A stretch of DNA of 64,000 nt from Salegentibacter sp. (GCA_024635795.1 JAGXIH010000017.1:186001-250000); one strand, 5' to 3'; positions 19,423 to 29,781 are shown, numbered from the stretch's first letter. Numbers and translations are program-made. Notes: generated from the sequence alone by a model not told the origin.

Positions 19423-19950
19423 CTATTTATTATCAATTATTTTAATTTCTGATGCCCCGGTTTTATAAAGAAAATCCGAAAGATCATCAACATTAAGATT
19501 GGCTGCATCAACTTCCATAAGGAACTTATCATCGGTAGTTCTTACATCAGGATTTTCTGCAGTTTTGAAAGGCCATAATTTACTTCTCATATAAAAAGTA
19601 ATCACCATAAGGTGAGCGGCAAAAAATACCGTTAGCTCAAACATAATGGGCACAAATGCAGGCATATTCTGAAGAAAGCTAAAGCTGGGCTTGCCCCCAA
19701 TATCCTGTGGCCAGTCTTCTATCATCATGAAGTTCATCATCCAGATAGAAACAACAAAACCTACTACCCCGTATAGAAAGGAGGTAATGGCTAATCTTGT
19801 TGGCGCAAGTCCCATTGCCTTATCCAAACCGTGAACCGGAAAGGGAGTATAAATTTCACCAATATGATAACGGGCTTCACGAACCTGCTTTACTGCCAGT
19901 AAAAGCACATCGTCGTCATTATAAATAGCGTGTATAACTTTTGATGCCAT
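19423..19950 (-). CDS. actD: Alternative complex III subunit ActD (DUF3341)
   Basis: 175 residues with two hydrophobic helices (about residues 55-75 and 105-122) flanked by polar ends. The segment YTPFPVHGLDKAMGL near residue 35 is the recognisable family signature. ActD is a membrane-anchored structural subunit without cofactors. The spacing of 5 bases on both sides to actC and actE indicates tight cotranscription. Confidence 0.92.
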   Translation of the reverse strand: MASKVIHAIYNDDDVLLLAVKQVREARYHIGEIYTPFPVHGLDKAMGLAPTRLAITSFLYGVVGFVVSIWMMNFMMIEDWPQDIGGKPSFSFLQNMPAFVPIMFELTVFFAAHLMVITFYMRSKLWPFKTAENPDVRTTDDKFLMEVDAANLNVDDLSDFLYKTGASEIKIIDNK

Positions 19951-19955
19951 CTTAA

Positions 19956-21764
19956 TTACTTGTTTTTTAGTTTACCTGCCTGTGCAACCCAGTCTTCTCT
20001 TTGAGCAGCATTCGGGAAGTTTTCTATTACTTCATCCAGCAATTCGAAATCGTCCTGAGTTAAATTACTAACCTGTACATAGGTGTAAATTCCCACCTGA
20101 TGCAGACGCTGTGCAAGGAAAGGCCCAACTGCTTTTAATTTCCGAAGATCATCTGCCGTCTGGGTTTCTGGATTAAAGGTTCCAATTCTATCCAGCATAG
20201 CATCAATCCTGTCGCGTACTACTTCTGAAATAACAAGTCCATCAACATTTACGGTTTCATTATGCGAATCATCATCCCTGGTTACGTCATAATCTTCAGA
20301 ATCTTGAACTCTTTTATGAACTCCTTCTTCAGTATTAGAAACAGGTTCTCTAACAATAGGGTCATAGTGCTTTACATCATCCCCATGCTCGGCTCTCAAT
20401 TTCTTATATTTTTCTCCAGAAGCTTTCAGAATAGTTTTTACTTCAGCCTGAGCAATTACTGGGAAAGAACGGGCATATAGCAGGAACAACACGAAGAAGA
20501 ATCCTATGGTTCCAATAAAAATTCCTATATCTACAAAAGTAGGAGAAAACATTGTCCAGGAAGAAGGTAAATAATCACGGTGAAGCGAGGTCACAATAAT
20601 TACAAAACGTTCAAACCACATTCCAATATTCACTACAATTGAGATAAAGAAAGAGAACATAATACTTGTTCTTAATCTTTTGAACCACATAAACTGAGGA
20701 GAGAATACATTACAGGTCATCATCGCCCAATAAGCCCAGGCGTAAGGACCGGTAGCCCTGTTTAGGAATGCGTATTGTTCATATTCGACTCCAGAATACC
20801 ATGCGATAACCAACTCGGTGATGTAGGCAACACCTACAATAGAACCGGTAATCATGATCACGATATTCATCAATTCAATATGTTGTATAGTAATATAATC
20901 CTCAAGGTTAGACACCTTTCTCATAATAATAAGCAGGGTGTTTACCATTGCAAACCCAGAGAAAACCGCTCCCGCCACAAAGTAAGGAGGGAAGATCGTG
21001 GTGTGCCATCCCGGGATTACCGAGGTAGCAAAGTCAAAAGATACGATCGTATGTACCGAAAGTACCAGGGGAGTTGCCAAACCGGCAAGTACCAGAGATA
21101 CTTCTTCAAAACGCTGCCAATCTTTGGCACGTCCACTCCAACCAAAACTTAAGATTCCGTAGATTTTTTTATTAAAAGGAGTAATTGCACGATCGCGTAT
21201 CATCGCAAAGTCAGGTAGTAAACCTGTCCACCAGAATACAAGTGATACCGATAAGTAAGTTGAAATCGCAAATACATCCCAAAGCAGTGGTGAGTTAAAA
21301 TTAACCCACAACGAGCCGAACTGGTTAGGGATTGGAAGTACCCAATAAGCCAGCCAAGGACGTCCCATGTGAATTAAAGGGAATAAACCGGCCTGCATTA
21401 CAGAGAAAATAGTCATCGCTTCCGCAGAGCGGTTAATAGCCATTCTCCATTTTTGACGAAAAAGCAAAAGTACCGCCGAAATAAGTGTCCCGGCGTGACC
21501 AATACCTACCCACCATACAAAGTTGGTGATATCCCAGGCCCAACCTACGGTTTTATTAAGACCCCAGGTTCCGATACCTGTAGAAATAGTATAAATGATA
21601 CTACCTACACCCCAAAGAAAGGCGACAAGTGCAATAGAAAATACAATCCACCAGGTTTTATTAGCCCTTCCCTCAACCGGTGCGGCTACATCCACAGTAA
21701 CATCGTGGTAGCTCTTATCCCCGGTAACTAAAGGCTTTCGTATAGGTGCTTCGTAATGAGACAT
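19956..21764 (-). CDS. actC: Alternative complex III subunit ActC (NrfD-like) with an added C-terminal helix-hairpin-helix domain
   Basis: 602 residues. Residues about 30-450 form the polysulfide reductase NrfD-like membrane domain with about ten helices, which holds the quinol site and proposed proton path. After a charged linker (about 450-535) the last 65 residues form a compact domain, with LKAVGPFLAQRLHQVGIYTY as its helix-hairpin-helix-like core. This tail closely resembles the tail of ribosomal protein L21 in this same window. The tail is not needed for quinol chemistry and may be a docking or nucleic-acid-like fold used for assembly (inference). Confidence 0.93.
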   Translation of the reverse strand: MSHYEAPIRKPLVTGDKSYHDVTVDVAAPVEGRANKTWWIVFSIALVAFLWGVGSIIYTISTGIGTWGLNKTVGWAWDITNFVWWVGIGHAGTLISAVLLLFRQKWRMAINRSAEAMTIFSVMQAGLFPLIHMGRPWLAYWVLPIPNQFGSLWVNFNSPLLWDVFAISTYLSVSLVFWWTGLLPDFAMIRDRAITPFNKKIYGILSFGWSGRAKDWQRFEEVSLVLAGLATPLVLSVHTIVSFDFATSVIPGWHTTIFPPYFVAGAVFSGFAMVNTLLIIMRKVSNLEDYITIQHIELMNIVIMITGSIVGVAYITELVIAWYSGVEYEQYAFLNRATGPYAWAYWAMMTCNVFSPQFMWFKRLRTSIMFSFFISIVVNIGMWFERFVIIVTSLHRDYLPSSWTMFSPTFVDIGIFIGTIGFFFVLFLLYARSFPVIAQAEVKTILKASGEKYKKLRAEHGDDVKHYDPIVREPVSNTEEGVHKRVQDSEDYDVTRDDDSHNETVNVDGLVISEVVRDRIDAMLDRIGTFNPETQTADDLRKLKAVGPFLAQRLHQVGIYTYVQVSNLTQDDFELLDEVIENFPNAAQREDWVAQAGKLKNK

Positions 21765-21801
21765 ATCCTTTTTAAATTGATTTCTTTAATAGTTGATTTT
21801 A

Positions 21802-24800
21802 TTAAGCTTCAGTGGTATTCCTGATTTTTGTCTGGTACATCACATTTGGCTTAGTACCCACGTATTCCAATAAATGATACATCCTGTCATCTTCCTTCAA
21901 CTCCCTGATCACCGCTCCGTCATTGTTAATATCACCAAAAGTCATTGCCCCTTTATCACAAGCAGCTGAACAGGCTGTATAGAATTCTCCATCCTCAATT
22001 TCCCGTCCTTCACGCTTGGCATCCAGGATAGTTTTCTGTGTTATTTGAATACACATAGAACATTTTTCCATCACCCCTCTGGAACGAACGGTAACATCCG
22101 GATTAAGCACCATACGGCCTAAATCATTATTCATATGGTAATCAAATTCATCGTTTCTAGTATAGTCAAACCAGTTGAAACGACGTACTTTATAAGGACA
22201 GTTGTTAGCACAGTAACGAGTACCTACACAACGATTATATATCATTTGATTTTGTCCCTGGCGACCGTGTGAAGTTGCGGCTACCGGGCAAACAGTTTCA
22301 CAGGGTGCGTGGTTACAATGCTGGCACATCACCGGCTGAAATACTACCTGAGGATTATCTGCAGGCTCTTCCATTTCCTTAAATTCCGAAAGAGAACTAC
22401 CAAGACCAGATATATTATTCTTCTTCTCAAGATCATCTCTGAAGTTATCTTCAGAAGAATAATAACGGTCAATTCTCAACCAGTGCATATCACGGGATCT
22501 TCTTACTTCAGTCTTCCCAACCACCGGAACGTTATTCTCGGCGTGGCAGGCAATTACACAAGCCCCACATCCGGTACAGGCGTTTAAGTCTATCGAAAGA
22601 TTAAAATGATGTCCAACACTTCTATCAAAACCTTCCCACATATCAACTTCGGGGGAGGTTACAGGCTTTTCAACGTGATCAAGCGACACCTCCGGAACTT
22701 TATTCCAAACATGCGCATCTTTTGTATTGAAGATCTCAAGGGTTGTTTCCTTAATGATATCTCCTCTTCCCATTAGGGTATTATGTAACTGTACAGATGC
22801 AAATTCATGCATACCAGGAACTTTCTCAAGACTAATATTCTGTACAGACTTAAAATCTTTATAAAGGAGGTAAGCATTTACACCTACCTGCATTTCTTCC
22901 TGCATGGCCTCTTTTTTGCCATATCCAAGCGCTAATCCCACAGAACCTTTAGCCTGTCCAGGTTGAATCATTACCGGCACATTATTAACTGTGGTATCTC
23001 CCAATTTGATGTTTACGTAGCTACCATTTAAGGCTCCGTTAGAAACATGTTCGTTAACAAGACCCAGCTCCTCTGCATCGGCTTTAGATACAGTTAGATA
23101 ATTATCCCAGCAGGCCCGGGTTATTGGGTCTGGTAATTCCTGCAACCAGGGATTATTGGCTTGTTGACCATCTCCAAGGGCAGTATTAGTATAAAGGCTA
23201 AGTTCAAGCCCATTATTTACTTCAGCATTAGCCAGATTTCTGGCAGCTGAAGAAACATCCACGTTTGGTGCTTGTTCAGCAATTTCTAACGATACAGGAG
23301 AAGTTGCTTTAAAGGTTCCATCGTGCAAGGCATCGGTCCAGGATTTATCTCCAAAACCACCAGCCCAGGTTTCCTTTAAATATTCATAATAAGATTGATC
23401 ATTGTCACTCCAGCGAAGCAAGCAATCCTGAAATTGACGAGTGTCAAATAAAGGCTTAATAGCTGGTTGCATCAAGCTGAAATCCTGCTCTGTATATTGA
23501 ATATCACCCCAACTCTCCAGGTAATGAGGAACAGCAGCAACATATTTTGAAAGTACAGCGGTCTCATCTGGTTTTAAGCTGAAGGAAATACTAACAGCAG
23601 TATTTTCTAATGCTTTGGAAAATTCCAAAGAATCAGGCAAGCTATAGGCAGGATTAACACCCGCCATAAGCAAGGCTCCCACACTTCCGCTTTTCATATC
23701 AGCTACAAGCTCTTTTACAGCCTGAGCGTTCCCCTGACGGATCAATCTTGGATTAGCGGTATCCATAACCTCACTCCCAAGAGCCTCATTAATTGCAAGA
23801 ACGAGAGCCTGAGCATCGTTATCAGGGATACCTGATACTACTACTCCGCCACTTCCTGCTTTTCTTAGCTGGCTCGCAGCTTTCACAACTGCATTATCAA
23901 TAGCACCAGAAAGGTTACTGGTAGAAGATCCACCAACAATATAACCGTAAAGCGCAGCCAAAATGGCCTTTTGCTGTGACGGTTTAACCGGCACACGCTT
24001 ATCGGCATTTGCTCCGGATAATGTCATATTTGCTTCAAACTGAATATGACGGGACATTTTTCCATTTTCAGGAACGCGCCCTTTAGCATAGCCCGCATCA
24101 TAACCACCACCGTGCCAGTCACCAAGAAAATCGGCTCCAACAGAAACAATGGTTTCAGCTTTTGAAAAATCATAATTTGGCAAGGCACGCTTTCCGAATT
24201 TTGCCTGGAATGCATTAAGAGCAGCATCTTCAGAAACGGTATCATAAACTACGTGGCGTACATTTGGATATTTTGAAGAGAAGTCTTCAATAAGCCTGGT
24301 AGTGGAAGGACTGGCAAAAGTTTGTGTCAGCAACACAATCTCTCCATTCACATTTTCCAGCTCAGCTTTAACCTCACGGTCAAATTCTTCCCAGGAAACA
24401 TTTCTTCCTTCTATCATTGGACGCTTAACGCGCTCGGTATCATATAAAGACAGGACAGAAGCATGAACACGCGCATTAGCACCACTCTTCGCTACTGAAA
24501 GATCGTTATTCTCAATTTTTATAGGTCTTCCCTCACGGGTTTTCACTAAAACGCTTGCAAAATCAAAACCATCGGCGATGGTAGAGGCGTAGTAATTAGC
24601 TACCCCGGGAACAATGCGCTCCGGTTGCACCACATAAGGAATAGATTTAATAACAGGCCCTTCACAGGCAGCCAAAGAAGCAGCTGCGGTACTAAACCCA
24701 ACATATTTCAGGAAATCCCTGCGTGAAGTTTTAGAACTTTCAAGAGAGTCTTTATCCCCTAAAAACTCATCCACGGGAATTTCTTCTGTAAATTCTTTTT

Positions 24801-24876
24801 GTTGGAGCGTCTCAACAACAGAGCTATTTTCATTTAGCTCTTCAACACTTTTCCAGTATTTTTTGTTTGATGACAT
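21802..24876 (-). CDS. actB: Alternative complex III subunit ActB (molybdopterin-enzyme-like domain fused to iron-sulfur domain)
   Basis: 1024 residues. A twin-arginine-like signal, TSRRDFLKYVGF, lies at residues 50-61, followed by AAASLAAC, which suggests export in folded form. Residues about 80-720 match the molybdopterin oxidoreductase fold; in this family it is known to lack the cofactor. The last 260 residues are a ferredoxin-like domain with four cysteine groups: CTGCGACVIAC (767), CQHCNHAPCETVC (851), CVGTRYCANNC (883) and CSMC (939) with CSAAC (969). It carries electrons from quinol to the ActA haems. Gap to actC is 37 bases. Confidence 0.95.
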   Translation of the reverse strand: MSSNKKYWKSVEELNENSSVVETLQQKEFTEEIPVDEFLGDKDSLESSKTSRRDFLKYVGFSTAAASLAACEGPVIKSIPYVVQPERIVPGVANYYASTIADGFDFASVLVKTREGRPIKIENNDLSVAKSGANARVHASVLSLYDTERVKRPMIEGRNVSWEEFDREVKAELENVNGEIVLLTQTFASPSTTRLIEDFSSKYPNVRHVVYDTVSEDAALNAFQAKFGKRALPNYDFSKAETIVSVGADFLGDWHGGGYDAGYAKGRVPENGKMSRHIQFEANMTLSGANADKRVPVKPSQQKAILAALYGYIVGGSSTSNLSGAIDNAVVKAASQLRKAGSGGVVVSGIPDNDAQALVLAINEALGSEVMDTANPRLIRQGNAQAVKELVADMKSGSVGALLMAGVNPAYSLPDSLEFSKALENTAVSISFSLKPDETAVLSKYVAAVPHYLESWGDIQYTEQDFSLMQPAIKPLFDTRQFQDCLLRWSDNDQSYYEYLKETWAGGFGDKSWTDALHDGTFKATSPVSLEIAEQAPNVDVSSAARNLANAEVNNGLELSLYTNTALGDGQQANNPWLQELPDPITRACWDNYLTVSKADAEELGLVNEHVSNGALNGSYVNIKLGDTTVNNVPVMIQPGQAKGSVGLALGYGKKEAMQEEMQVGVNAYLLYKDFKSVQNISLEKVPGMHEFASVQLHNTLMGRGDIIKETTLEIFNTKDAHVWNKVPEVSLDHVEKPVTSPEVDMWEGFDRSVGHHFNLSIDLNACTGCGACVIACHAENNVPVVGKTEVRRSRDMHWLRIDRYYSSEDNFRDDLEKKNNISGLGSSLSEFKEMEEPADNPQVVFQPVMCQHCNHAPCETVCPVAATSHGRQGQNQMIYNRCVGTRYCANNCPYKVRRFNWFDYTRNDEFDYHMNNDLGRMVLNPDVTVRSRGVMEKCSMCIQITQKTILDAKREGREIEDGEFYTACSAACDKGAMTFGDINNDGAVIRELKEDDRMYHLLEYVGTKPNVMYQTKIRNTTEA

Positions 24877-24932
24877 ATATATCTAGATATTAACTTCGAA
24901 ATTAAACCCCGCATTGCGGGAATACATTTTTT

Positions 24933-26282
24933 TTAATAGTGACACTTAGCACATTCAATACCACCCATTTGAGCTACGGTCAATTCCTCTACCCCGTACT
25001 TCGTAGATAATTCCTCATGAATTTTCTCGTAATACTCGTTGCCTTCCATTTTAACTTTAGTATCGCGGTGACAATTCACACACCACCCCATTGTAAGAGG
25101 CGCATCCTGATAAACCACTTCCATCTCCTGGATCGGACCGTGACATGTCTGACACTGAACCCCACCAACGCTTACGTGTTGAGAGTGGTTAAAGTAAGCA
25201 AAGTCTGGAAGATTATGAATTCTCACCCATTTAACAGTCTGTGTCTCCCCGGAATAAGACTGAGTAGAAGGTTCCCACCCAATTGCATCATACAGTTTTG
25301 CAATCTCTCCGTCATAGAACTCTTTTGAATATTCTGCAGTAGCGGTTTCAGGAGCAACTTCAGAAATAGTTTTATGGCAATTCATACAAACATTTAGGGA
25401 AGGAATTCCTGCCTGCTTAGAGGTTCTAGCAGAAGAGTGACAATATTTACAATCAATTTGGTTATCGCCAGCATGAATTTTATGAGAATAATGAATTGGC
25501 TGAATTGGCTGATAGGTTTGATCTACCCCAACCTGCATAAACCAACCGTAACCAAAATAAGCTACCGCAAGCAAAACAACAATGGAAATCACCAGAACCA
25601 GGAATTGATTCTCAACAAAGGCTTTCCAAAGTGGTTTTCTTTTAGGTTTTTCAGGAGTAACAACACCAGAAGCTTCGGCGAAATTCTTGAGGGTTTTATT
25701 CACAAGGAACAATACAACAAGAAGCATAACCAAAACAAACACCAGAATAGCAAGAATCACATTAACAGAAACACCTCCTTGTGAACCATCACCTCCCTGG
25801 GCAGCACCTTCTCCGGCAGCGGCAGTTGCGGGCTCGGGTTTTGGCTGTTCCACATAAGCCAGAATATCATTTACTTCATCTTCGCTTAACTGCGGAAAAC
25901 CAGGCATTGGAGTATTGTTATACTCTTCAAAGATTGCGACAGCTTGGTCATCACCACTGGCGATAAGATCAGCACTGTTTTCAATCCACTGATATAGCCA
26001 AGGCATATCCCGTTTTTCGGTAACTCCATGAAGTGCAGGCCCGATAGATTTAGAATAAGGTTTATGACAGGCAGCACAAAGTGAATTAAATAAGGATTTT
26101 CCATTAGCGGGATCACCCAATCCAGAAGGCGCGGCTTCTTCTACCTGTTCTTCCTGTACTTCAGCATCAGCACCTTGCTCAGCCTCCTCCTGAGACCAAC
26201 TCAGGAAAGTACACGAAACAAAAAAAGCTACACTTAAGAGCCATAATCGCGAAGTTGAATTTCGGTATTTCACCTTTTTCAT
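24933..26282 (-). CDS. actA: Alternative complex III subunit ActA: N-terminal cytochrome c domain fused to pentahaem cytochrome
   Basis: 449 residues. After a signal segment (about 10-30) and an acidic Glu/Gln stretch, a class I cytochrome c domain follows with CAACH at 69-73 and candidate Met ligand in NTPMPGFPQLS. A second membrane helix lies about 175-195 and a third near 220-242. The C-terminal half carries five haem motifs: CKYCH (278), CMNCH (299), CQTCH (377), CVNCH (401) and CAKCH (444). The pentahaem part is the usual ActA; the extra N-terminal domain makes six haem sites. It is the first gene of the operon. Confidence 0.93.
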   Translation of the reverse strand: MKKVKYRNSTSRLWLLSVAFFVSCTFLSWSQEEAEQGADAEVQEEQVEEAAPSGLGDPANGKSLFNSLCAACHKPYSKSIGPALHGVTEKRDMPWLYQWIENSADLIASGDDQAVAIFEEYNNTPMPGFPQLSEDEVNDILAYVEQPKPEPATAAAGEGAAQGGDGSQGGVSVNVILAILVFVLVMLLVVLFLVNKTLKNFAEASGVVTPEKPKRKPLWKAFVENQFLVLVISIVVLLAVAYFGYGWFMQVGVDQTYQPIQPIHYSHKIHAGDNQIDCKYCHSSARTSKQAGIPSLNVCMNCHKTISEVAPETATAEYSKEFYDGEIAKLYDAIGWEPSTQSYSGETQTVKWVRIHNLPDFAYFNHSQHVSVGGVQCQTCHGPIQEMEVVYQDAPLTMGWCVNCHRDTKVKMEGNEYYEKIHEELSTKYGVEELTVAQMGGIECAKCHY

Positions 26283-26371
26283 ATTATAAAGTTGAATTAA
26301 GGTCTAAATTTTGGCACGGTATTTTAACGCAAAATAACAATAAAATGTGTTCGCACCCTTAATTTGGTGGA

Positions 26372-26379
26372 CAAAAGTA
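26372..26379 (-). promoter_or_regulatory. Putative -7 box of the act/oxidase operon (TACTTTTG)
   Basis: On the minus strand TACTTTTG fits TAnnTTTG exactly. No convincing -33 TTTG lies at normal distance. The leader to the actA ATG at 26282 would be about 80 bases. Confidence 0.5.
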
Positions 26380-26412
26380 ATACTTAAAGTGGAGTTGAGG
26401 AATGTTACATTC

Positions 26413-26422
26413 GTGTTAACAC
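26413..26422. promoter_or_regulatory. Perfect palindrome GTGTTAACAC between the divergent act and SPOR promoters
   Basis: Ten-base perfect inverted repeat centred at 26417.5. It lies between the act -7 box (26372-26379) and the SPOR-gene -7 box (26477-26484), so it could be an operator acting on one or both. No regulator can be named. Confidence 0.35.
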
Positions 26423-26476
26423 TTAATTTATAATAGTTCTAAATAATAAAACACAGTCCTTTCTGTTATTTAATTT

Positions 26477-26484
26477 TACTTTTG
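26477..26484 (+). promoter_or_regulatory. Putative -7 box of the SPOR-domain gene (TACTTTTG)
   Basis: Exact TAnnTTTG match 16 bases before the ATG at 26501, implying a leader of about ten bases. The same octamer serves the divergent act operon. Confidence 0.5.
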
Positions 26485-26500
26485 TTCTAAATAAATAAAT

Positions 26501-26890
26501 ATGAGAAATTTAAATGTTAATTCTATACTTTCGGCCTGCATTTTTGCTGGTATTTCCTTCACAGGAATCCAGGCTCAGGAGGGATCGGTTAATTTGAGCC
26601 AGGACCAGAAAATTGAAACCTTACTGGAATTAAAAGCCGAAATGACCAAGGATAATGAAATTGGAGACCGATATAAAATCCAATTATTTTACGGCGATAA
26701 TGGTGAGGCAAATGAGGTTATAAAGGAATATCGGAGCAAATACTCCTACCCTTCTTTAATCGCCTATGAAGCTCCTAATTATAAGGTATGGGTTGGGAAC
26801 TTTAGAAACAGACTGGAAGCCGACCGGGCCTTACTGGAAATCAAAGAAACATTCCCATCTGCATTTATTCCAAAGCCACGCAGGCGCTAG
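26501..26890 (+). CDS. Small secreted SPOR-domain protein
   Basis: 129 residues. An N-terminal signal peptide ends at about IQAQEG (residue 27). Residues about 58-129 look like a SPOR repeat: YKIQLFYGDNGEANEVIKEY, YPSLIAYEAPNYKVWVGNF and RNRLEADRALLEIKETFPSA. SPOR domains bind denuded septal peptidoglycan. With no membrane anchor or other domain, this would be a free periplasmic SPOR protein. It is transcribed away from the act operon and convergently towards infB, sharing a terminator with it. Confidence 0.82.
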   Translation: MRNLNVNSILSACIFAGISFTGIQAQEGSVNLSQDQKIETLLELKAEMTKDNEIGDRYKIQLFYGDNGEANEVIKEYRSKYSYPSLIAYEAPNYKVWVGNFRNRLEADRALLEIKETFPSAFIPKPRRR

Positions 26891-26903
26891 AAAATATTTA
26901 CGC

Positions 26904-26944
26904 AAAAAAAAGCTGTTTCGAAAAACGAAACAGCTTTTTTTTTT
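26904..26944. terminator. Bidirectional terminator between the SPOR gene and infB
   Basis: Perfect ten-base stem AGCTGTTTCG (26911-26920) with 26926-26935 and a five-base loop of A, flanked by A7 on the left and T on the right. It serves both convergent genes, which end at 26890 and 26957. Confidence 0.9.
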
Positions 26945-26956
26945 GGTTATTCCGGG

Positions 26957-29737
26957 CTACTTTAATTTCTTCTTTACCTCAACTTCTCGGAATGCTTCAA
27001 TTACATCGCCTTCTTTTATATCGTTGTAATTTTTCACCTGCATACCGCAATCGTATCCTTTGGAAACTTCCTTCACATCTTCTTTGAAACGTTTCAGAGA
27101 AGAAAGCTCACCAGTAAAGATTACAACACCATCTCGGATAAGTCTAATTCTAGAACTCCTATATATTTTACCGGAAGTAACCATACATCCAGCAATAGTT
27201 CCAATTTTAGATATCTTGAAGGTTTCTCTTATCTCTGCAGTACCGGTTATCTCTTCTTTGAGTTCTGGAGAAAGCATTCCCTCCATCGCATCCTTAAGAT
27301 CATTGATCGCATCATAAATAATAGAATAAATTCTGATATCGATTTCCTCTTTATCAGCAAGCTGTCTGGCGTTTCCGGCAGGTCTTACATTAAATCCGAT
27401 AATAACCGCATCAGATGCTGAAGCCAGTAGCACATCACTTTCTGTAATAGCACCTACGCCCTTATGGATAATATTTACCTGAATTTCTTCAGTAGAAAGT
27501 TTCAGGAAGCTATCGGTAAGAGCCTCTACAGATCCATCAACATCACCTTTCAGGATAATGTTAAGTTCTTTAAATTCTCCAAGTGCAATTCGGCGTCCAA
27601 TTTCATCAAGGGTAATATGACGCTGTGTTCTAACCGTTTGCTCGCGTTGTAACTGTGTACGCTTAGCGGCAATGTCTTTGGCTTCACGCTCATCGGTCAT
27701 TACCTTGAACTTGTCACCAGCCTGCGGCGCACCATCAAGCCCCAATATAGACACAGGAGTGGAAGGCCCGGCTTCTTTAACCTCGTGGCCACGTTCATCG
27801 TGCATCGCCTTAATTTTACCACTATGTCTTCCAGCTAGTACATAGTCCCCAATATTAAGAGTCCCTGTTTGTACCAGGATTGTGGACACATAACCTCTAC
27901 CTTTATCCAAATAAGCTTCTACAACCGTACCGGTTGCAACTTTATCAGGATTGGCTTTTAATTCCAGTATTTCGGCTTCAAGAAGTACTTTTTCAAGCAA
28001 TTCTTCAACTCCGGCTCCTGTTTTAGCCGAAATATCGTGTGACTGCACTTTACCTCCCCAGTCTTCAACCAATAGGTTCATCGCAGCTAATTTCTCTTTA
28101 ATTTTTTCAGGGTTTGCTGTAGGAAGATCAGATTTGTTTATCGCAAACACGATAGGAACTCCCGCCGCCTGGGCGTGAGAAATAGCCTCTTTTGTTTGCG
28201 GCATCACATCATCATCTGCAGCGATCACAATAATAGCTATATCTGTTACCTGTGCACCGCGAGCACGCATCGCCGTAAAGGCTTCGTGACCCGGAGTATC
28301 CAGGAATGTCATTCTCTCTCCATTCTTCAGCTTAACACTATAAGCCCCAATATGCTGGGTAATACCTCCACTTTCGCCTGCTATCACATTCTCTTTACGA
28401 ATGTAATCCAGCAAAGAAGTTTTACCGTGGTCTACGTGCCCCATAACGGTCACAATAGGCGCTCGATCTTCAAGATCTTCGGGGTTTTCAACTACTTCTT
28501 CAGTTGTTTGCTCAATATCTGCAGTTACGAAATCTACTTCATAACCAAATTCATCGGCAACAATAGAAAGTGTTTCAGCATCAAGACGCTGATTCATTGT
28601 CACCATCATTCCCAGTGACATACAGGCTGAAATAACCTTAGTTACCGGAACATCCATCATTGTTGCTACTTCACTTACGGTTACAAATTCAGTTACCTTA
28701 AGTACTTTACTTGATGATTCCTGTTCTGCCAAATCGTCTTCTGAACGTTGACGGTGTTGATCTCTTTTGTCTCTACGGTATTTGGCTCCTTTTCCTTTTC
28801 CGGATTTCCCCTGAAGTTTTTCAAGAGTTTCACGTACCTGCTTTTGTACTTCTTCCTCGCTAGGCTCTTCTTTTGTGATTGGCCTTGCGCGTTTACGTCC
28901 TGCGGCAGCGGTTCCCCCTTTTCTGGCCGTCTGGCCTGGAGCTCCGGGTTTAGCATCCTTACTTATACGACGACGACGCTTCTTGCGCTTATCTTTTTTG
29001 TCGTCTTCAGCTTTTTTATCTTCTTTTTTCTTTTCGGGCTTTTTAAACTTAGAAAGGTCGATCTTCTCTCCAGTAAAATTAGGTCCGTTAAGCTTGGTGT
29101 ATTTTGTTGCAATTGTAGAGTTTTCTTCCTCTTCAGGTTTAGCTGGCTCTTCTTTTTTTGCAGGTTCTGAAGATTTTTCTTCGGCAGCAGGCTTAGTTTC
29201 CTGAGTAGGCTCGGGCTTGGCTTCCTCTTTCTTCTCTTCGGCTTTTTTAGCAGTAGGTTTCTCCTCTTCCTTTTTCTCTACTTTTTCTTCTTTCTCTTCC
29301 TCTTTCTTCCCGGCGGGCTCTTCGGGCTTAGCAGGTTCTTCTTTTTTAGGAGCTTCAGACTTTTTATCAAGATCTATCTTACCTACTTTAGTAGGGCCGG
29401 CAAGCTTAGCTTTAGATGAAATCACCTCTTCTTCCTCCCGCTCTTTCTCTCTGGCTTCTTCAATCTTACGCTTCTCTTCCTGCTCTTTTTCGCGGGCTAT
29501 ACGCAGCTCTTCCTTTTCTTTACGCTTTTCTTCACCGACTTCTTTTGAAGCTACTTTCTTGCTTTTATCGGTTTCGAATTCATCAGACAGCACCTGATAA
29601 ATCTCAGGGGAGATCTTAGTAGTAGGACGCGCTTCAATATCGTGACCTTTGGAATTAAGAAATTCCACTGCCCGGTCTAACGAAATATTAAATTCACGTA
29701 AAACTTTGTTTAATCGCATTGTTTTTGCTTCAGCCAT
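26957..29737 (-). CDS. infB: Translation initiation factor IF-2
   Basis: 926 residues. The N-terminus ([20 protein letters not shown]) is the IF2-N fold, then a very long Lys/Glu/Pro-rich linker (about 60-290). The GTPase domain shows [18 protein letters not shown] near residue 430, [18 protein letters not shown] and AINKSDLP. Domains II-IV end in [19 protein letters not shown]. It places initiator tRNA on the ribosome. Last of the rimP-nusA-infB operon, 44 bases after nusA, with a terminator behind it. Confidence 0.98.
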   Translation of the reverse strand: MAEAKTMRLNKVLREFNISLDRAVEFLNSKGHDIEARPTTKISPEIYQVLSDEFETDKSKKVASKEVGEEKRKEKEELRIAREKEQEEKRKIEEAREKEREEEEVISSKAKLAGPTKVGKIDLDKKSEAPKKEEPAKPEEPAGKKEEEKEEKVEKKEEEKPTAKKAEEKKEEAKPEPTQETKPAAEEKSSEPAKKEEPAKPEEEENSTIATKYTKLNGPNFTGEKIDLSKFKKPEKKKEDKKAEDDKKDKRKKRRRRISKDAKPGAPGQTARKGGTAAAGRKRARPITKEEPSEEEVQKQVRETLEKLQGKSGKGKGAKYRRDKRDQHRQRSEDDLAEQESSSKVLKVTEFVTVSEVATMMDVPVTKVISACMSLGMMVTMNQRLDAETLSIVADEFGYEVDFVTADIEQTTEEVVENPEDLEDRAPIVTVMGHVDHGKTSLLDYIRKENVIAGESGGITQHIGAYSVKLKNGERMTFLDTPGHEAFTAMRARGAQVTDIAIIVIAADDDVMPQTKEAISHAQAAGVPIVFAINKSDLPTANPEKIKEKLAAMNLLVEDWGGKVQSHDISAKTGAGVEELLEKVLLEAEILELKANPDKVATGTVVEAYLDKGRGYVSTILVQTGTLNIGDYVLAGRHSGKIKAMHDERGHEVKEAGPSTPVSILGLDGAPQAGDKFKVMTDEREAKDIAAKRTQLQREQTVRTQRHITLDEIGRRIALGEFKELNIILKGDVDGSVEALTDSFLKLSTEEIQVNIIHKGVGAITESDVLLASASDAVIIGFNVRPAGNARQLADKEEIDIRIYSIIYDAINDLKDAMEGMLSPELKEEITGTAEIRETFKISKIGTIAGCMVTSGKIYRSSRIRLIRDGVVIFTGELSSLKRFKEDVKEVSKGYDCGMQVKNYNDIKEGDVIEAFREVEVKKKLK

Positions 29738-29781
29738 AAATTGCCCTCTAAATTAACCTGTATTGTATAATCTATTTATTC

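Noticed and set aside
26310-26330. TGGCAC-N5-T.. sequence as a sigma-54 promoter before the SPOR gene
   Set aside because: The -12 GC element is missing and the distance to the gene (about 175 bases) is large; a good -7 box is nearer.
28748-29597. Plus-strand Ser/Phe-rich frames opposite the infB linker
   Set aside because: They arise from the antisense of the Lys/Glu-rich low-complexity region of IF-2.
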